From NCBI GenBank assembly GCA_025455485.1, contig JALOMJ010000002.1, positions 26,438-90,437 on the forward strand: 64,000 nucleotides of DNA, written 5' to 3'. Position numbers and translations under genes: made by a program. Positions 37,496-46,587 of this stretch are shown here, piece by piece; the first letter of the stretch is position 1, and each line of letters opens with the position of its first letter. Source of the stretch: Bacteroidia bacterium. GTDB lineage: Bacteria; Bacteroidota; Bacteroidia; B-17B0; Aurantibacillaceae. The notes below the pieces were generated by a model, which saw only the letters and a program-made list of their open reading frames with translations, did not search any database and was not told where the DNA came from.

Positions 37496-39244
37496 TTATT
37501 CAGTAATAATAATTTTTTTACGGTAGGCAGGCATATTATCCTGATAAATGCTGATAAAGTAAATACCCGGGCTGATTTGATTTTCTTGAAATAAATTAAT
37601 TTTTTGAGGCGATGAATGTGAAACTGAGGCCTCAGTTTCTAAAATTACTTTACCCTGAACATCGCTCAATTCAATTGATAATACCATTAGGGCCTTTTGT
37701 TTGGATGAAACGTATAAATACCCTTTGTTTGGATTGGGGTAAACCTCAATGTTTTTTTGATTATTGGAAGTTTCAGACAATTGGGTTGCCGGAGATGTGA
37801 CCAAAAATTGTCCCATCATGCCTTCATCTTCATGCACCAACATGTGGCAGTGATACATGTATGGAAATACTTCATCAGCAAAATCAGTAAATTGAGTAAT
37901 GAAGCGTACGGTTTGTTGCGACCTTACAAGCACCACATCCTTTTTTCCTGCGAGAGATGGAGGAGGAGGATTACCATTAATATCCAAAATATAAAAGGGA
38001 ACATTATGAATGTGAAAGGGATGGGCGATAGGCGAGTTGTTTGTTAAACTCCAGATTTCGATATTGTTCAGAGGAATGGTGTAATTTATAGTCATCATAT
38101 CAAACGGCGTTCCATTGATTACAAATGGGCCGTTTAACCCGCCGCCGCCACCCATCATCATGGGAGTAAATGTGAGGTTGCGGGTGATATTTGAGTTTGC
38201 AGGGTTCAGTGGATTTAATTGTACAAGCGATGCAGGGATGGAATTAACGGCATTTGTGGTTTGCGCAACCACATCGAAGCGAATCAAGTGTGTTGCGCTG
38301 CCATTTATTCCATTAGAGGCATAATTGGGTATTGTGCCCATGCCCATTGCTGCAGGATTGGCCGCTCCGTAAATGCCGTTTGGAATTTCATTGCCGTAAT
38401 TTGTAAGAAAAATACTTTGACCTTGTAGGCCACTCAGGTTAATTAAAACCTCGGCGCGTTCACCGGGTGAAAGTAATAATCGGCTGAGGCTGAATGGAGC
38501 CGTGAGCAATCCGCCATCAGAAGCGATTTGAAAGAATTGCGCGTTGTTGCTCAATCCAAAATTGAAGGCCCTCATGTTAGAGCCATTTAGTAAACGCAAC
38601 CTTACTACCTGCGCAGGTAATTGAACAAAGGGATTTTTTGTGCCATTAATTAACACAACACTGTCTACCGCCGACATGACATCAAATTGTTTCGACGCTG
38701 TAAATGCACGCGACTGAACAACCATCGGCACATCATCTATACCATAGGTGCGAGGTAAGTTCAATGCAGCTTCAGTAGGATCCTTCACGATAATTAAACC
38801 TGCCATTCCTTTGGCTACCTGTTCAGCTGTATGCATGTGCAAATGCGAATGGTACCAATGTGTGGAGGCATCATCCAATACCTTAAAGCGTGGGTTCCAG
38901 GTGGCTTGCGGTGCAATGGTCACATGCGGACCGCCATCGTTTTGAGGCGATACATGCATGCCATGCCAATGCACGGTTGTGGTATCGGAAAGCGTGTTAA
39001 TAACTTGAATGTTTACCGAATCCCCTTTATTCATAAGTAAGGTAGGCCCAAGATAATTTCCGTTGAAACCAATGGAGTTGGTTATAAATCCCGGATAATA
39101 ACTCACAGTGCCATTCTGAACGCTCAGCACAATGTTGGTGGCGCTTATCGTAGAAGGAATGGAAAGGGGATTACTAAACGATTGAGCGCTCAGATTCATC
39201 TGAGCGCTCAAAATCAACAAAATTCCAATGGATTTAATTTTCAT
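37496..39244 (-). CDS. Multicopper oxidase with T9SS type-A C-terminal sorting domain
   Basis: HWHGMH, HWYHSHLH, HPFHIH, YHCHMLVHEDEGMM; C-terminal VYPNPNKGYLYV...GIYFISIY...KKIIITE. Confidence 0.95.
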   Translation of the reverse strand: MKIKSIGILLILSAQMNLSAQSFSNPLSIPSTISATNIVLSVQNGTVSYYPGFITNSIGFNGNYLGPTLLMNKGDSVNIQVINTLSDTTTVHWHGMHVSPQNDGGPHVTIAPQATWNPRFKVLDDASTHWYHSHLHMHTAEQVAKGMAGLIIVKDPTEAALNLPRTYGIDDVPMVVQSRAFTASKQFDVMSAVDSVVLINGTKNPFVQLPAQVVRLRLLNGSNMRAFNFGLSNNAQFFQIASDGGLLTAPFSLSRLLLSPGERAEVLINLSGLQGQSIFLTNYGNEIPNGIYGAANPAAMGMGTIPNYASNGINGSATHLIRFDVVAQTTNAVNSIPASLVQLNPLNPANSNITRNLTFTPMMMGGGGGLNGPFVINGTPFDMMTINYTIPLNNIEIWSLTNNSPIAHPFHIHNVPFYILDINGNPPPPSLAGKKDVVLVRSQQTVRFITQFTDFADEVFPYMYHCHMLVHEDEGMMGQFLVTSPATQLSETSNNQKNIEVYPNPNKGYLYVSSKQKALMVLSIELSDVQGKVILETEASVSHSSPQKINLFQENQISPGIYFISIYQDNMPAYRKKIIITE

Positions 39245-39307
39245 CAGGAGGGCGTTTAAATACTTAAATGGATTAAGGCAACTTTACCTTAATTTTTGCA
39301 TGGCATA

Positions 39308-39688
39308 CTAATTTGCACAGGATATATTTTGCCAGGCACCAAGGTTTTCAACGTTTTTGATGCCAGCTGCTTCCAGCATGCGTTTTGCGCTGCCGGCACG
39401 TCCACCGCTTCTGCAAACCAACACCACGTGGTCGTATGTTTTAAGGTCATTGATTTTGTCCTGTAATTTATCCAAAGGATAATTTACCGAACATTCAGCG
39501 TGCCCGTCGTATTGCCATTCTTCAGGCGTACGCACGTCAACGATAATTTCTTTACTTGTTTTCATTTCTTTTGAAGTTGTTGTTGTAGTTGTTGTTGTAT
39601 TGCTTGGTTTTTGAGTTTGAGAATTGCAGGCCCAGGTCATAGTCACTATAGAAAAGAGCAGAGCCAGTTTTAATCCTTTGTTTTGCAT
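39308..39688 (-). CDS. Rhodanese-like lipoprotein
   Basis: TWACNSQTQ lipobox, Thr tract, VDVRTPEEW, active site CRSGGRA. Confidence 0.88.
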   Translation of the reverse strand: MQNKGLKLALLFSIVTMTWACNSQTQKPSNTTTTTTTTSKEMKTSKEIIVDVRTPEEWQYDGHAECSVNYPLDKLQDKINDLKTYDHVVLVCRSGGRAGSAKRMLEAAGIKNVENLGAWQNISCAN

Positions 39689-39690
39689 AG

Positions 39691-41106
39691 TTATGATTTT
39701 TGAAGTTTGCTTTGACACACAAAGTTGGTTTTGGGTACACCGGTGGCAGCTATGGATTTAAATCCACCATCTATTTCTTTAAAGTTATGAATGCCTCTGG
39801 CTTTGAGTATGCTTGCGGCAATCATACTGCGGTAGCCTCCTGCACAATGCAAATAAAAAGTTGAATCGGCTGGAAGTTCAGCAAACCAGTTATTAATTAC
39901 GTCAAGTGGTTTGTTGTAGGCTTCTTCAACATGTTCAGCAAGATATTCACTTTCTTTTCTCACATCCACTACATAATCGCCTTTCACATTTACCTCTTGT
40001 GCAAATTGATCGGCACTGATTCTGTTAACGCTATCGGTTTCTTTTCCGGCTTTTACCCAATTTGGGTAACCGCCCTTGAGGTGACCAAGCACATTGTCGA
40101 AACCCACGCGGCTTAAACGGGTAACTGCTTCTTCTTCTTTACCGGTTTCGGCAATTAACAAAATCGGTTGTTTTACATCACGGATCATTGCGCCTACCCA
40201 TGGAGCAAAATCGCCGTTGATACCAATATTAACGGAACCGGGAACAAATCCTTTTGCAAATTCTGCAGCTGAACGTGTATCCAACACCAAGGCATCGGCA
40301 CTTTCGGCCAGCATTTCAAATTCATTCACTTCCAAGGCTCGCATGCCCTTGTTCAGCACTTGCTCAAAACTCTCAATGCCTTTTTTGTTCATGGCCACAT
40401 TGTGCGGGAAATATGCAGGAGGGGGGAGTAAACCATCGGTTACAGCAGCCACAAAGCTGTCTTTGTTTGGCTGATTAAGAGCATAGTTCATTTTTTTCTG
40501 GTTGCCCAGGGTATCCACGGTTTCTTTCATCATGTTTTTACCACAGGCCGATCCGGCGCCGTGTGCAGGGTATATCGTAATATCATCAGCAAGTGGAAGA
40601 ATTTTTGTGTACAGAGAATCGTAAAGCATTCCGGCTAGTTCTTCCTGCGTCATGGAGGCGGCTTTTTGAGCAAGGTCGGGACGACCCACATCACCTAAAA
40701 ACAATGTATCGCCACTGAACAGGGCGTGGTCTTTTCCATTCTCATCTTTTAAAAGATAACATGAGCTTTCCATGGTGTGCCCTGGGGTATGCAACACTTT
40801 TATAGTGATATTACCAATTTTGAATTCTTCTCCGTCTTTAGCAATGGTGGCAGTAAACTCCGGATTAGCCGTTGGTCCATAAACGATGGGAGCACCGGTT
40901 TTTTTACTGAGGTCGAGGTGACCGGATACAAAGTCGGCGTGAAAGTGGGTCTCAAAAATGTATTTGATTTTTACGCCGTCTTTTTGAGCACGCTCGATGT
41001 AAGGTTGTACTTCACGCAATGGATCGATGATGGCGGCTTCACCGTTAGATGTGATGTAATATGCACCTTGTGCCAAACATCCTGTATAAATTTGTTCTAT
41101 TTTCAT
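39691..41106 (-). CDS. CstB-like fusion: MBL-fold persulfide dioxygenase, Cys-less rhodanese, active rhodanese
   Basis: ETHFHADFVSGHLDL and HTPGHT. First rhodanese has LLIAETG in place of the Cys loop; second has LHCAGGYRSM. Confidence 0.9.
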   Translation of the reverse strand: MKIEQIYTGCLAQGAYYITSNGEAAIIDPLREVQPYIERAQKDGVKIKYIFETHFHADFVSGHLDLSKKTGAPIVYGPTANPEFTATIAKDGEEFKIGNITIKVLHTPGHTMESSCYLLKDENGKDHALFSGDTLFLGDVGRPDLAQKAASMTQEELAGMLYDSLYTKILPLADDITIYPAHGAGSACGKNMMKETVDTLGNQKKMNYALNQPNKDSFVAAVTDGLLPPPAYFPHNVAMNKKGIESFEQVLNKGMRALEVNEFEMLAESADALVLDTRSAAEFAKGFVPGSVNIGINGDFAPWVGAMIRDVKQPILLIAETGKEEEAVTRLSRVGFDNVLGHLKGGYPNWVKAGKETDSVNRISADQFAQEVNVKGDYVVDVRKESEYLAEHVEEAYNKPLDVINNWFAELPADSTFYLHCAGGYRSMIAASILKARGIHNFKEIDGGFKSIAATGVPKTNFVCQSKLQKS

Positions 41107-41132
41107 ATGGTCTGTTTCTATATTTTATTATT

Positions 41133-41216
41133 CAAAGTTAAGAATTTCAAGAGTGCTGTTCGGTAACATTTATTACATCCCGTAGTGTTTTACAAAGAGG
41201 TGTAATCAAAGTTACA
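41133..41216 (-). promoter_or_regulatory. Candidate promoter of CstB-like gene: GGTAACatttATTACA (41162-41177), TGTAATcaaaGTTACA (41201-41216), -7 TAACTTTG (41133-41140, minus)
   Basis: Proximal centre 29.5 bp upstream of perfect TAnnTTTG. Confidence 0.65.
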
Positions 41217-41220
41217 CAAC

Positions 41221-42018
41221 TCATTTAAATAGGGTTTCTTTTGCAATAATGTAAATTCCCATTACCAAAACAAACCAACCAAAGGCCGGTTTAAGTTTAG
41301 CGCCATCGATACGTTTAGATAAAACCATACCGATAAAAATTCCTGCCGTGGCGAAAGCGCTTACAATTGCCAGCAAACTCCAGTCAATAACCGTTTCACT
41401 GCTTTCACCAAAAAAACCTATTAGTGATTTGGAAGCTATAATAACCAGCGAAGTACCAACCGCCTCCTTCATGGGTAGTTTTGACAACAACACCAAAGCC
41501 GGGATAATTAAAAAGCCTCCACCGGCGCCTACAAGTCCTGTTACCAAACCAACCAATGCGCCTTCTAGTAAAATCATGGGATAATTAAACACCTGCGGAC
41601 CCTGTTCTTCCTTTCCATTCTTTTTGTCTTTTTTAATCATGCTGTAAGAAGCTGCAATCATGAGCACAGCAAATAGCACCATCAGAAGTAGGCCTTTACT
41701 CACCACAAAGCCTCCAAGTGTGAATACTTCTTTAGGGATGGCAGGCACAATATATGCTCGTGTAAGGAAAACAGCCAAAATGGATGGAATTCCAAAAACT
41801 AATGCGGTTTTTACATTCACCAATCCTTTGCGAAAGTAGGCTACTGAGCCAATGGCAGCAGTAAATCCCACGATAAATAAGGAATACGCGGTTGCTGCCA
41901 CGGCATCTACAGAAAACAAATACACCAAAACCGGTACGGTAAGGATACTGCCACCACTACCGATTAAGCCAAGCGAAATGCCAATAAGAACTGAAGCGAG
42001 ATAACCTATAATTTCCAT
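41221..42018 (-). CDS. TauE/SafE family permease
   Basis: GLIGSGGSILTVPVLVYLF, GLVGAGGGFLIIPALVLL; ORF track start 42072, but ATG at 42018 preferred. Confidence 0.9.
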   Translation of the reverse strand: MEIIGYLASVLIGISLGLIGSGGSILTVPVLVYLFSVDAVAATAYSLFIVGFTAAIGSVAYFRKGLVNVKTALVFGIPSILAVFLTRAYIVPAIPKEVFTLGGFVVSKGLLLMVLFAVLMIAASYSMIKKDKKNGKEEQGPQVFNYPMILLEGALVGLVTGLVGAGGGFLIIPALVLLSKLPMKEAVGTSLVIIASKSLIGFFGESSETVIDWSLLAIVSAFATAGIFIGMVLSKRIDGAKLKPAFGWFVLVMGIYIIAKETLFK

Positions 42019-42037
42019 TCCTCTTTTATTTTGAGTA

Positions 42038-42082
42038 CAAAAGTCGAATTTTAAGGACCAAACTGTGGTCACAAATGTTACA
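42038..42082 (-). promoter_or_regulatory. Candidate TauE promoter: GGTCACaaatGTTACA (42067-42082), -7-like GACTTTTG (42038-42045, minus)
   Basis: Same 29.5-bp geometry. Confidence 0.5.
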
Positions 42083-42108
42083 CAGTGAATCTACTGAATT
42101 TAGAGCAC

Positions 42109-42921
42109 TTAATACACCCTATAAATATTCTCAACAGGTTGATAAGGTATCAAGCGGCTGTAGGGTTTTGATTTTAGTATACTTTCATTTTTTCCAAGCG
42201 CCAAAAACCCTCCGGGATTAAGGCAGTTGCAAAGTTTTTGCAGTACCCGCGACTGAAGGTCGGCATTAAAATAGATCAATACGTTTCTGCAAAGTATCAT
42301 ATCAAATTTCATAGTCGATTGGTTATGCACCAGATCAAATACTGAGAAACCGGTGTTTTTTAAAAGATCTTCTTTAAACGTAAATTGTTTTTGTTCATCA
42401 AGTTCAAAGTAGGCATCAAAGTTTTCTTTTCCCGAAGCCTTAGAATAATTGTTTTTATATAAAATTAGTTTACGTTCGGCATAGGTTGCCTTTTCTGCTT
42501 TTTTCAGGAGGCAGGCATTAATATCAGTTCCAAGTAATTTGGTTTTGTCAGCAAGTCCGGTTTCCTGCAAAAGTATAGCCATGCTCACTATCTCTTCTCC
42601 ACTAGAGCAAGCTGAATGCCAAATTGTGACATGCTCTTTTTCACCAAGTGTTTTTAATATATCCTCCCTGAGGAAAGTCCAGAAGCTAGGGTCTCTGAAC
42701 ATTTCAGTTGTGCTCACTGTAATTTTTTCAACAAGACTGTTTTTTGAGCTTTGTTTTTTGATGAATTCAAAGAGTTGAAGTTTTGAAGTAAGTCCATTTA
42801 ACACGCACAAATGATGAAAGCGCCGTTGAAGTGAAGATTTGGCGTAATCGCTCAGATCAAGGCCAAATTGTTTTTTAATGAGCAGAGTCAGTTCATTGAG
42901 TTCGTTTTGGTCGAGCAGCAT
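42109..42921 (-). CDS. CheR-type protein-glutamate O-methyltransferase
   Basis: STTEMFRDPSFWTFLRE, IWHSACSSGEEIVSMAILL, DMILCRNVLIYFN. Confidence 0.93.
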   Translation of the reverse strand: MLLDQNELNELTLLIKKQFGLDLSDYAKSSLQRRFHHLCVLNGLTSKLQLFEFIKKQSSKNSLVEKITVSTTEMFRDPSFWTFLREDILKTLGEKEHVTIWHSACSSGEEIVSMAILLQETGLADKTKLLGTDINACLLKKAEKATYAERKLILYKNNYSKASGKENFDAYFELDEQKQFTFKEDLLKNTGFSVFDLVHNQSTMKFDMILCRNVLIYFNADLQSRVLQKLCNCLNPGGFLALGKNESILKSKPYSRLIPYQPVENIYRVY

Positions 42922-43169
42922 AAAGTTTGAAATTACAGAAAGATATTCAATGTTAAATTGAAAAGCTGAGGGTAGAAAGTACACACAGGCTTATTTGTTG
43001 CGGGATTATTCCGGTTTCGCCTCCATAATCCCATATTGGTCAAAGTCAAAATAAAAAAGTCAGTCACCTTCGGGGTCCTGTTTTTTTGTTTCTCTGTCCT
43101 GCTTCAAGCAAGCTTGAGCAGTCCATCGAAACAAAAAAAGCCCCGCTGCGTGGAGCCTTTTTTATTTAT

Positions 43170-43254
43170 TGGTACCTGGAATGGGATTCGAACCCACACG
43201 CCTCGCGGCACACGATTCTGAGTCGTGCTTGTCTACCAATTTCAACATCCAGGT
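43170..43254 (-). tRNA. tRNA-Leu(CAG)
   Basis: Minus: ACCTGGATGTTGAAATTGGTAGACAAGCACGACTCAGAATCGTG...GGGTTCGAATCCCATTCCAGGTACCA; loop CTCAGAA; long variable arm; CCA apparently encoded. Confidence 0.93.
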
Positions 43255-43483
43255 GAATTGGAGGCGCAAAAATACAAAATTCTGGATAGTACTAATTTGT
43301 TTTTTTAGCTGCTACATGCGATGGCTCTGCACTTAGCAGAGTGGATATATGAATGACAAGGTTCTGAAATCTCTAATCGCTTTCCTTCTAATATAGCAGG
43401 AAGTGTGAAGTTGTTGAGGCAAAATTTACTTGATTAGTTCGCAACAATTTTTTGCAAATTGTCGGAAAAAGGCTTAGAAAAGT

Positions 43484-43551
43484 GAACGAGGGCGATTTTT
43501 ACTCCTGTATTAGGAACGAGGGCAAATTATTAAAATATTACTCTCGTATTA
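43484..43551. repeat. Two imperfect tandem ~30-40 bp repeats in intergenic DNA
   Basis: gaacgagggc at 43484 and 43514, each followed by TTACTCctgTATTA / TTACTCtcgTATTA. Confidence 0.5.
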
Positions 43552-43635
43552 AATAGTATAAACTTTTGCTTCGCAAAAGTAATTTTTGTTTTCCTCCGGC
43601 TTTGAGTGCATTGTTTTCACACCTGCAGAAAACAA

Positions 43636-43665
43636 AAAAACCTTTCACCAACGGTGAAAGGTTTA
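43636..43665 (-). terminator. Hairpin terminator downstream of tRNA-Phe
   Basis: AAAAACCTTTCACCaacGGTGAAAGGTTT (bidirectional). Confidence 0.75.
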
Positions 43666-43677
43666 TTCTGCTTGATG

Positions 43678-43750
43678 TGGTGCCTCCAGGAATCGAACCA
43701 GGGACACAAGGATTTTCAGTCCTTTGCTCTACCGACTGAGCTAAGGCACC
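43678..43750 (-). tRNA. tRNA-Phe(GAA)
   Basis: Minus: GGTGCCTTAGCTCAGTCGGTAGAGCAAAGGACTGAAAATCCTTGTGTCCCTGGTTCGATTCCTGGAGGCACCA; loop CTGAAAA. Confidence 0.96.
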
Positions 43751-43883
43751 GCTCACTCTCCTTTTATTTTCTATGAAAACAAATTAGAGGCTGCAAAAAT
43801 ACAAATTTATCCAGTCCTGCAAAATTTTGATAAAAATTTATCCCCTCCTTTCCAAGCGCTTTTATTCTCCTAACTTTATCCGG

Positions 43884-44609
43884 ATGAACCTGGTACTGGA
43901 TTTTGGCAATACGCGGATCAAAATGGCCTTTTTTGAAGGCACCCGACTTTTGAATGAAAAGACCTTCGAAAGCGTTGAAGAACTCTTGGTTTCAGGAGTA
44001 CTTAACCAGAAATTTAAACATGCCCTCATTTCTTCTGTTACTCAAAACCACCTTAAAATTCTCGAAATTCTAAGTCCTGAATCAAAGGTGAAAGTCTTTA
44101 ATGCTCAAACCCCAATTCCCCTTAAAAACGCTTATAAAACCCCTGAAACGTTGGGTTCCGACCGCATTTTATCTTCAATTGCTTCATTTACCCTTTTTCC
44201 GAACCAAAACGTTTTAACCTTAGATGCCGGCACTTGCATCAAATACAACTTTGTAAATCAGAATAATGAATTTCTGGGAGGGGCTATCAGTCCTGGAATT
44301 CCGATGCGCCTCAAAGCCATGCACAATTTTACCTCGGCCTTGCCGTTGATAGAGCCTGAAGAAGGATTTGAGCAATGGCTTGGCAACGATACCAGAACCT
44401 CCATGCTTAGCGGAGCCCAGTTGGGTGCGGCTTTTGAGGTGGATGAAACCATTAATCGTTACAAAAGTCGCTACCCTGACCTTATGGTTGTGCTTACTGG
44501 GGGTGACAGCCATTATTTGTTGGGGCAGCTTAAAAACCCTTTCTTTGCCAACCCAAACAGCCTGCTTTTAGGCCTTAATACTGTACTCCTTTATAACCTT
44601 GAAAACTAG
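43884..44609 (+). CDS. coaX: Type III pantothenate kinase
   Basis: MNLVLDFGNTRIKMAFFE, LGSDRILSSIAS, LTLDAGTCIKYNFV, GGAISPGIPMRLKAM. Confidence 0.93.
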   Translation: MNLVLDFGNTRIKMAFFEGTRLLNEKTFESVEELLVSGVLNQKFKHALISSVTQNHLKILEILSPESKVKVFNAQTPIPLKNAYKTPETLGSDRILSSIASFTLFPNQNVLTLDAGTCIKYNFVNQNNEFLGGAISPGIPMRLKAMHNFTSALPLIEPEEGFEQWLGNDTRTSMLSGAQLGAAFEVDETINRYKSRYPDLMVVLTGGDSHYLLGQLKNPFFANPNSLLLGLNTVLLYNLEN

Positions 44610-46032
44610 ATCAATACTTTTTATTTGCTTTTGGATGGGTTTTGTTCTAAAGCAAAACGCTCAAAATACCTTTAGTCCTTATTCCCGTTACGCTATCGGC
44701 GAATTGGCCCAGCCCACATTCGCCCACAACACGGCCATGGGTGGTGCTTTTGTTGCATTGAAGCAGGATTCAACCATGCCTAATTTTATCAACGTCGGTA
44801 ATCCGGCTTCTTATGCATTAATACGTTTGGCTACATTGGAATTAGGTATCAACACCACCTTTTCCGAATTCAAAGGCCAAACGGCTTCCAGCTTTGAGAA
44901 GACCGCCAATTTCGCTTATGGTGCTCTTGGTTTTCCTATAGGCCGAAAAGGAGGTGCCTCTTTTGGCATTATGCCTTATACTTATGTAGGGTCTAATACC
45001 GCAAATACTATTGAAGAGCCCGGTATAGGCGAAGTGGATTATCAATACCAAGGCTCAGGGGGCTTAAATAAAATTTATTTGGGATATGGCGTTATGCCAT
45101 TTAATCAACGTTTAATTAAATTCAGACGCAAGCATTTGCAAATTCATGATTCTTTAAAAGGTTTGTCTCATTCAAAATACAAACTCAGGGAAACTTTTGC
45201 TAAACTTTTAAGTGATTTCGCAATTGGCGCAAATGGCAATTTAATTAAAGGAAACATCATGAATAGCGCCAGAGTAGTTTATCCTGACAATTCACTTTAC
45301 TATAATTCTTTCCGCGACCGCATTTTTTCAGTCAGTGATGTAACGGCAAATTTTGGCCTTCAAACAGGTTTAACGATTGATAGTGTTAAAACATCAACAG
45401 GAAAAAAGCGAGCCCTAAACGAAAAGGTAAAATTTACGTTTGGTTACACCTTCAATCTGAGCAATGCGTTAAATACGTATTACACCGCAATGGCCTATAA
45501 CTACAGGGTGTCGAATGGTACTGAATTTATTGTAGACACGGTGTATTATAAGGTGGATGAACCGGCTTCAGTAACCCTGCCTTTTGAACAGGGATTTGGC
45601 ATCGGGTTTAAAAAAGGTGAAAAACTCAACATCGTGGCCGATTATGCGATTACCAACTGGCAAAATTTTCAATACCTCGACAACGTATCTACTCTCAAAC
45701 AAAATCATCGTTTCGCCATTGGCGCCTATTTTGTGCCTGAAAAGTATGCAGTAGGTTCAGGTTCTTTTTTTAGAAGGGTGAATTACCGTATGGGTGCCAA
45801 CTACCACACAGGGTATGTTGATGTAAATGGCACACTAATTAATAGTTACAGTTTTTCAGCAGGACTCGGCTTGCCAGTGGGTGTTGGACGACTTTCTTCT
45901 ATGGTTCACCTTGGCGCAACTTATGGAAAAATGGGTACCACAGCGAACGGTTTGATTATGGAAAATTTTTGGAGACTGAACATTGGCTTTACGTTCTCCG
46001 ACAAGTGGTTTCAAAAGTACCGTTACGATTAG
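44599..46032 (+). CDS. Outer-membrane beta-barrel protein
   Basis: NTFSPYSRYAIGELAQPTFAHNTAMGGAFVAL; barrel pattern. Confidence 0.75.
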   Translation: MKTRSILFICFWMGFVLKQNAQNTFSPYSRYAIGELAQPTFAHNTAMGGAFVALKQDSTMPNFINVGNPASYALIRLATLELGINTTFSEFKGQTASSFEKTANFAYGALGFPIGRKGGASFGIMPYTYVGSNTANTIEEPGIGEVDYQYQGSGGLNKIYLGYGVMPFNQRLIKFRRKHLQIHDSLKGLSHSKYKLRETFAKLLSDFAIGANGNLIKGNIMNSARVVYPDNSLYYNSFRDRIFSVSDVTANFGLQTGLTIDSVKTSTGKKRALNEKVKFTFGYTFNLSNALNTYYTAMAYNYRVSNGTEFIVDTVYYKVDEPASVTLPFEQGFGIGFKKGEKLNIVADYAITNWQNFQYLDNVSTLKQNHRFAIGAYFVPEKYAVGSGSFFRRVNYRMGANYHTGYVDVNGTLINSYSFSAGLGLPVGVGRLSSMVHLGATYGKMGTTANGLIMENFWRLNIGFTFSDKWFQKYRYD

Positions 46033-46587
46033 ATGCTGGTTTTATTTCGCTGCATAGTTATTTTAACAGGAGCGCTTCTTTTCACTTCCTGTACCAACGA
46101 TTTAAGAGATGTGATGGCCTTGCCAAAAACACAACTTAGTCCGAATCAAATAGGCGATACCGTTACCATGCTTTACACAGACAGTGCCAGATTAAAAATT
46201 ATGGTGGCTGCAAACCGTATGCTTATTTTCACAGAGAATGTGAGTGAGCCTTTTACCATTTTACCAAAAGGCGTGTTTGTTACATTTTTTGATGAACGCG
46301 AAAACATAAGCGCCACCTTAAAAGCGAATTATGGAATTCGTTATGAAAATAGCAAACGCATGGAGGTAAAATATGCGGTAGAAGTTATTAATTCAGAAGG
46401 CACCAAGCTGGAAACTGAGCGCTTGGTGTGGGATGAAAACTCAAAACGTATTTATACCGATGCCTTTGTGAAAATTACCACCGCTACAGAAATTATTATG
46501 GGGAAAGGCATGGAAAGCAATCAGGATTTTTCCAAATACGAGTTAAAACAAGTTACCGGTCAAATTCAATTAAAAAACGATGAATAG
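46033..46587 (+). CDS. lptC: LPS export periplasmic protein LptC-like
   Basis: Lipobox FTSC; LVWDENSKRIYTDAFVKITTATEIIMGKGMESNQDFSKYELKQVTGQ. Confidence 0.8.
   Translation: MLVLFRCIVILTGALLFTSCTNDLRDVMALPKTQLSPNQIGDTVTMLYTDSARLKIMVAANRMLIFTENVSEPFTILPKGVFVTFFDERENISATLKANYGIRYENSKRMEVKYAVEVINSEGTKLETERLVWDENSKRIYTDAFVKITTATEIIMGKGMESNQDFSKYELKQVTGQIQLKNDE

Noticed and set aside
37612-39040. Plus-strand ORFs opposite the multicopper oxidase
   Set aside because: Antisense shadows of a complete MCO gene.
39560-39600. Short GTT/ATT repeat tract in the rhodanese lipoprotein gene
   Set aside because: Simply encodes a poly-Thr linker after the lipobox; likely low-complexity spacer.
43036-43221. 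ORF 43036-43221 (+) and ORF 43538-43756 (-)
   Set aside because: They run through tRNA-Leu and tRNA-Phe respectively; spurious reading of tRNA sequence.
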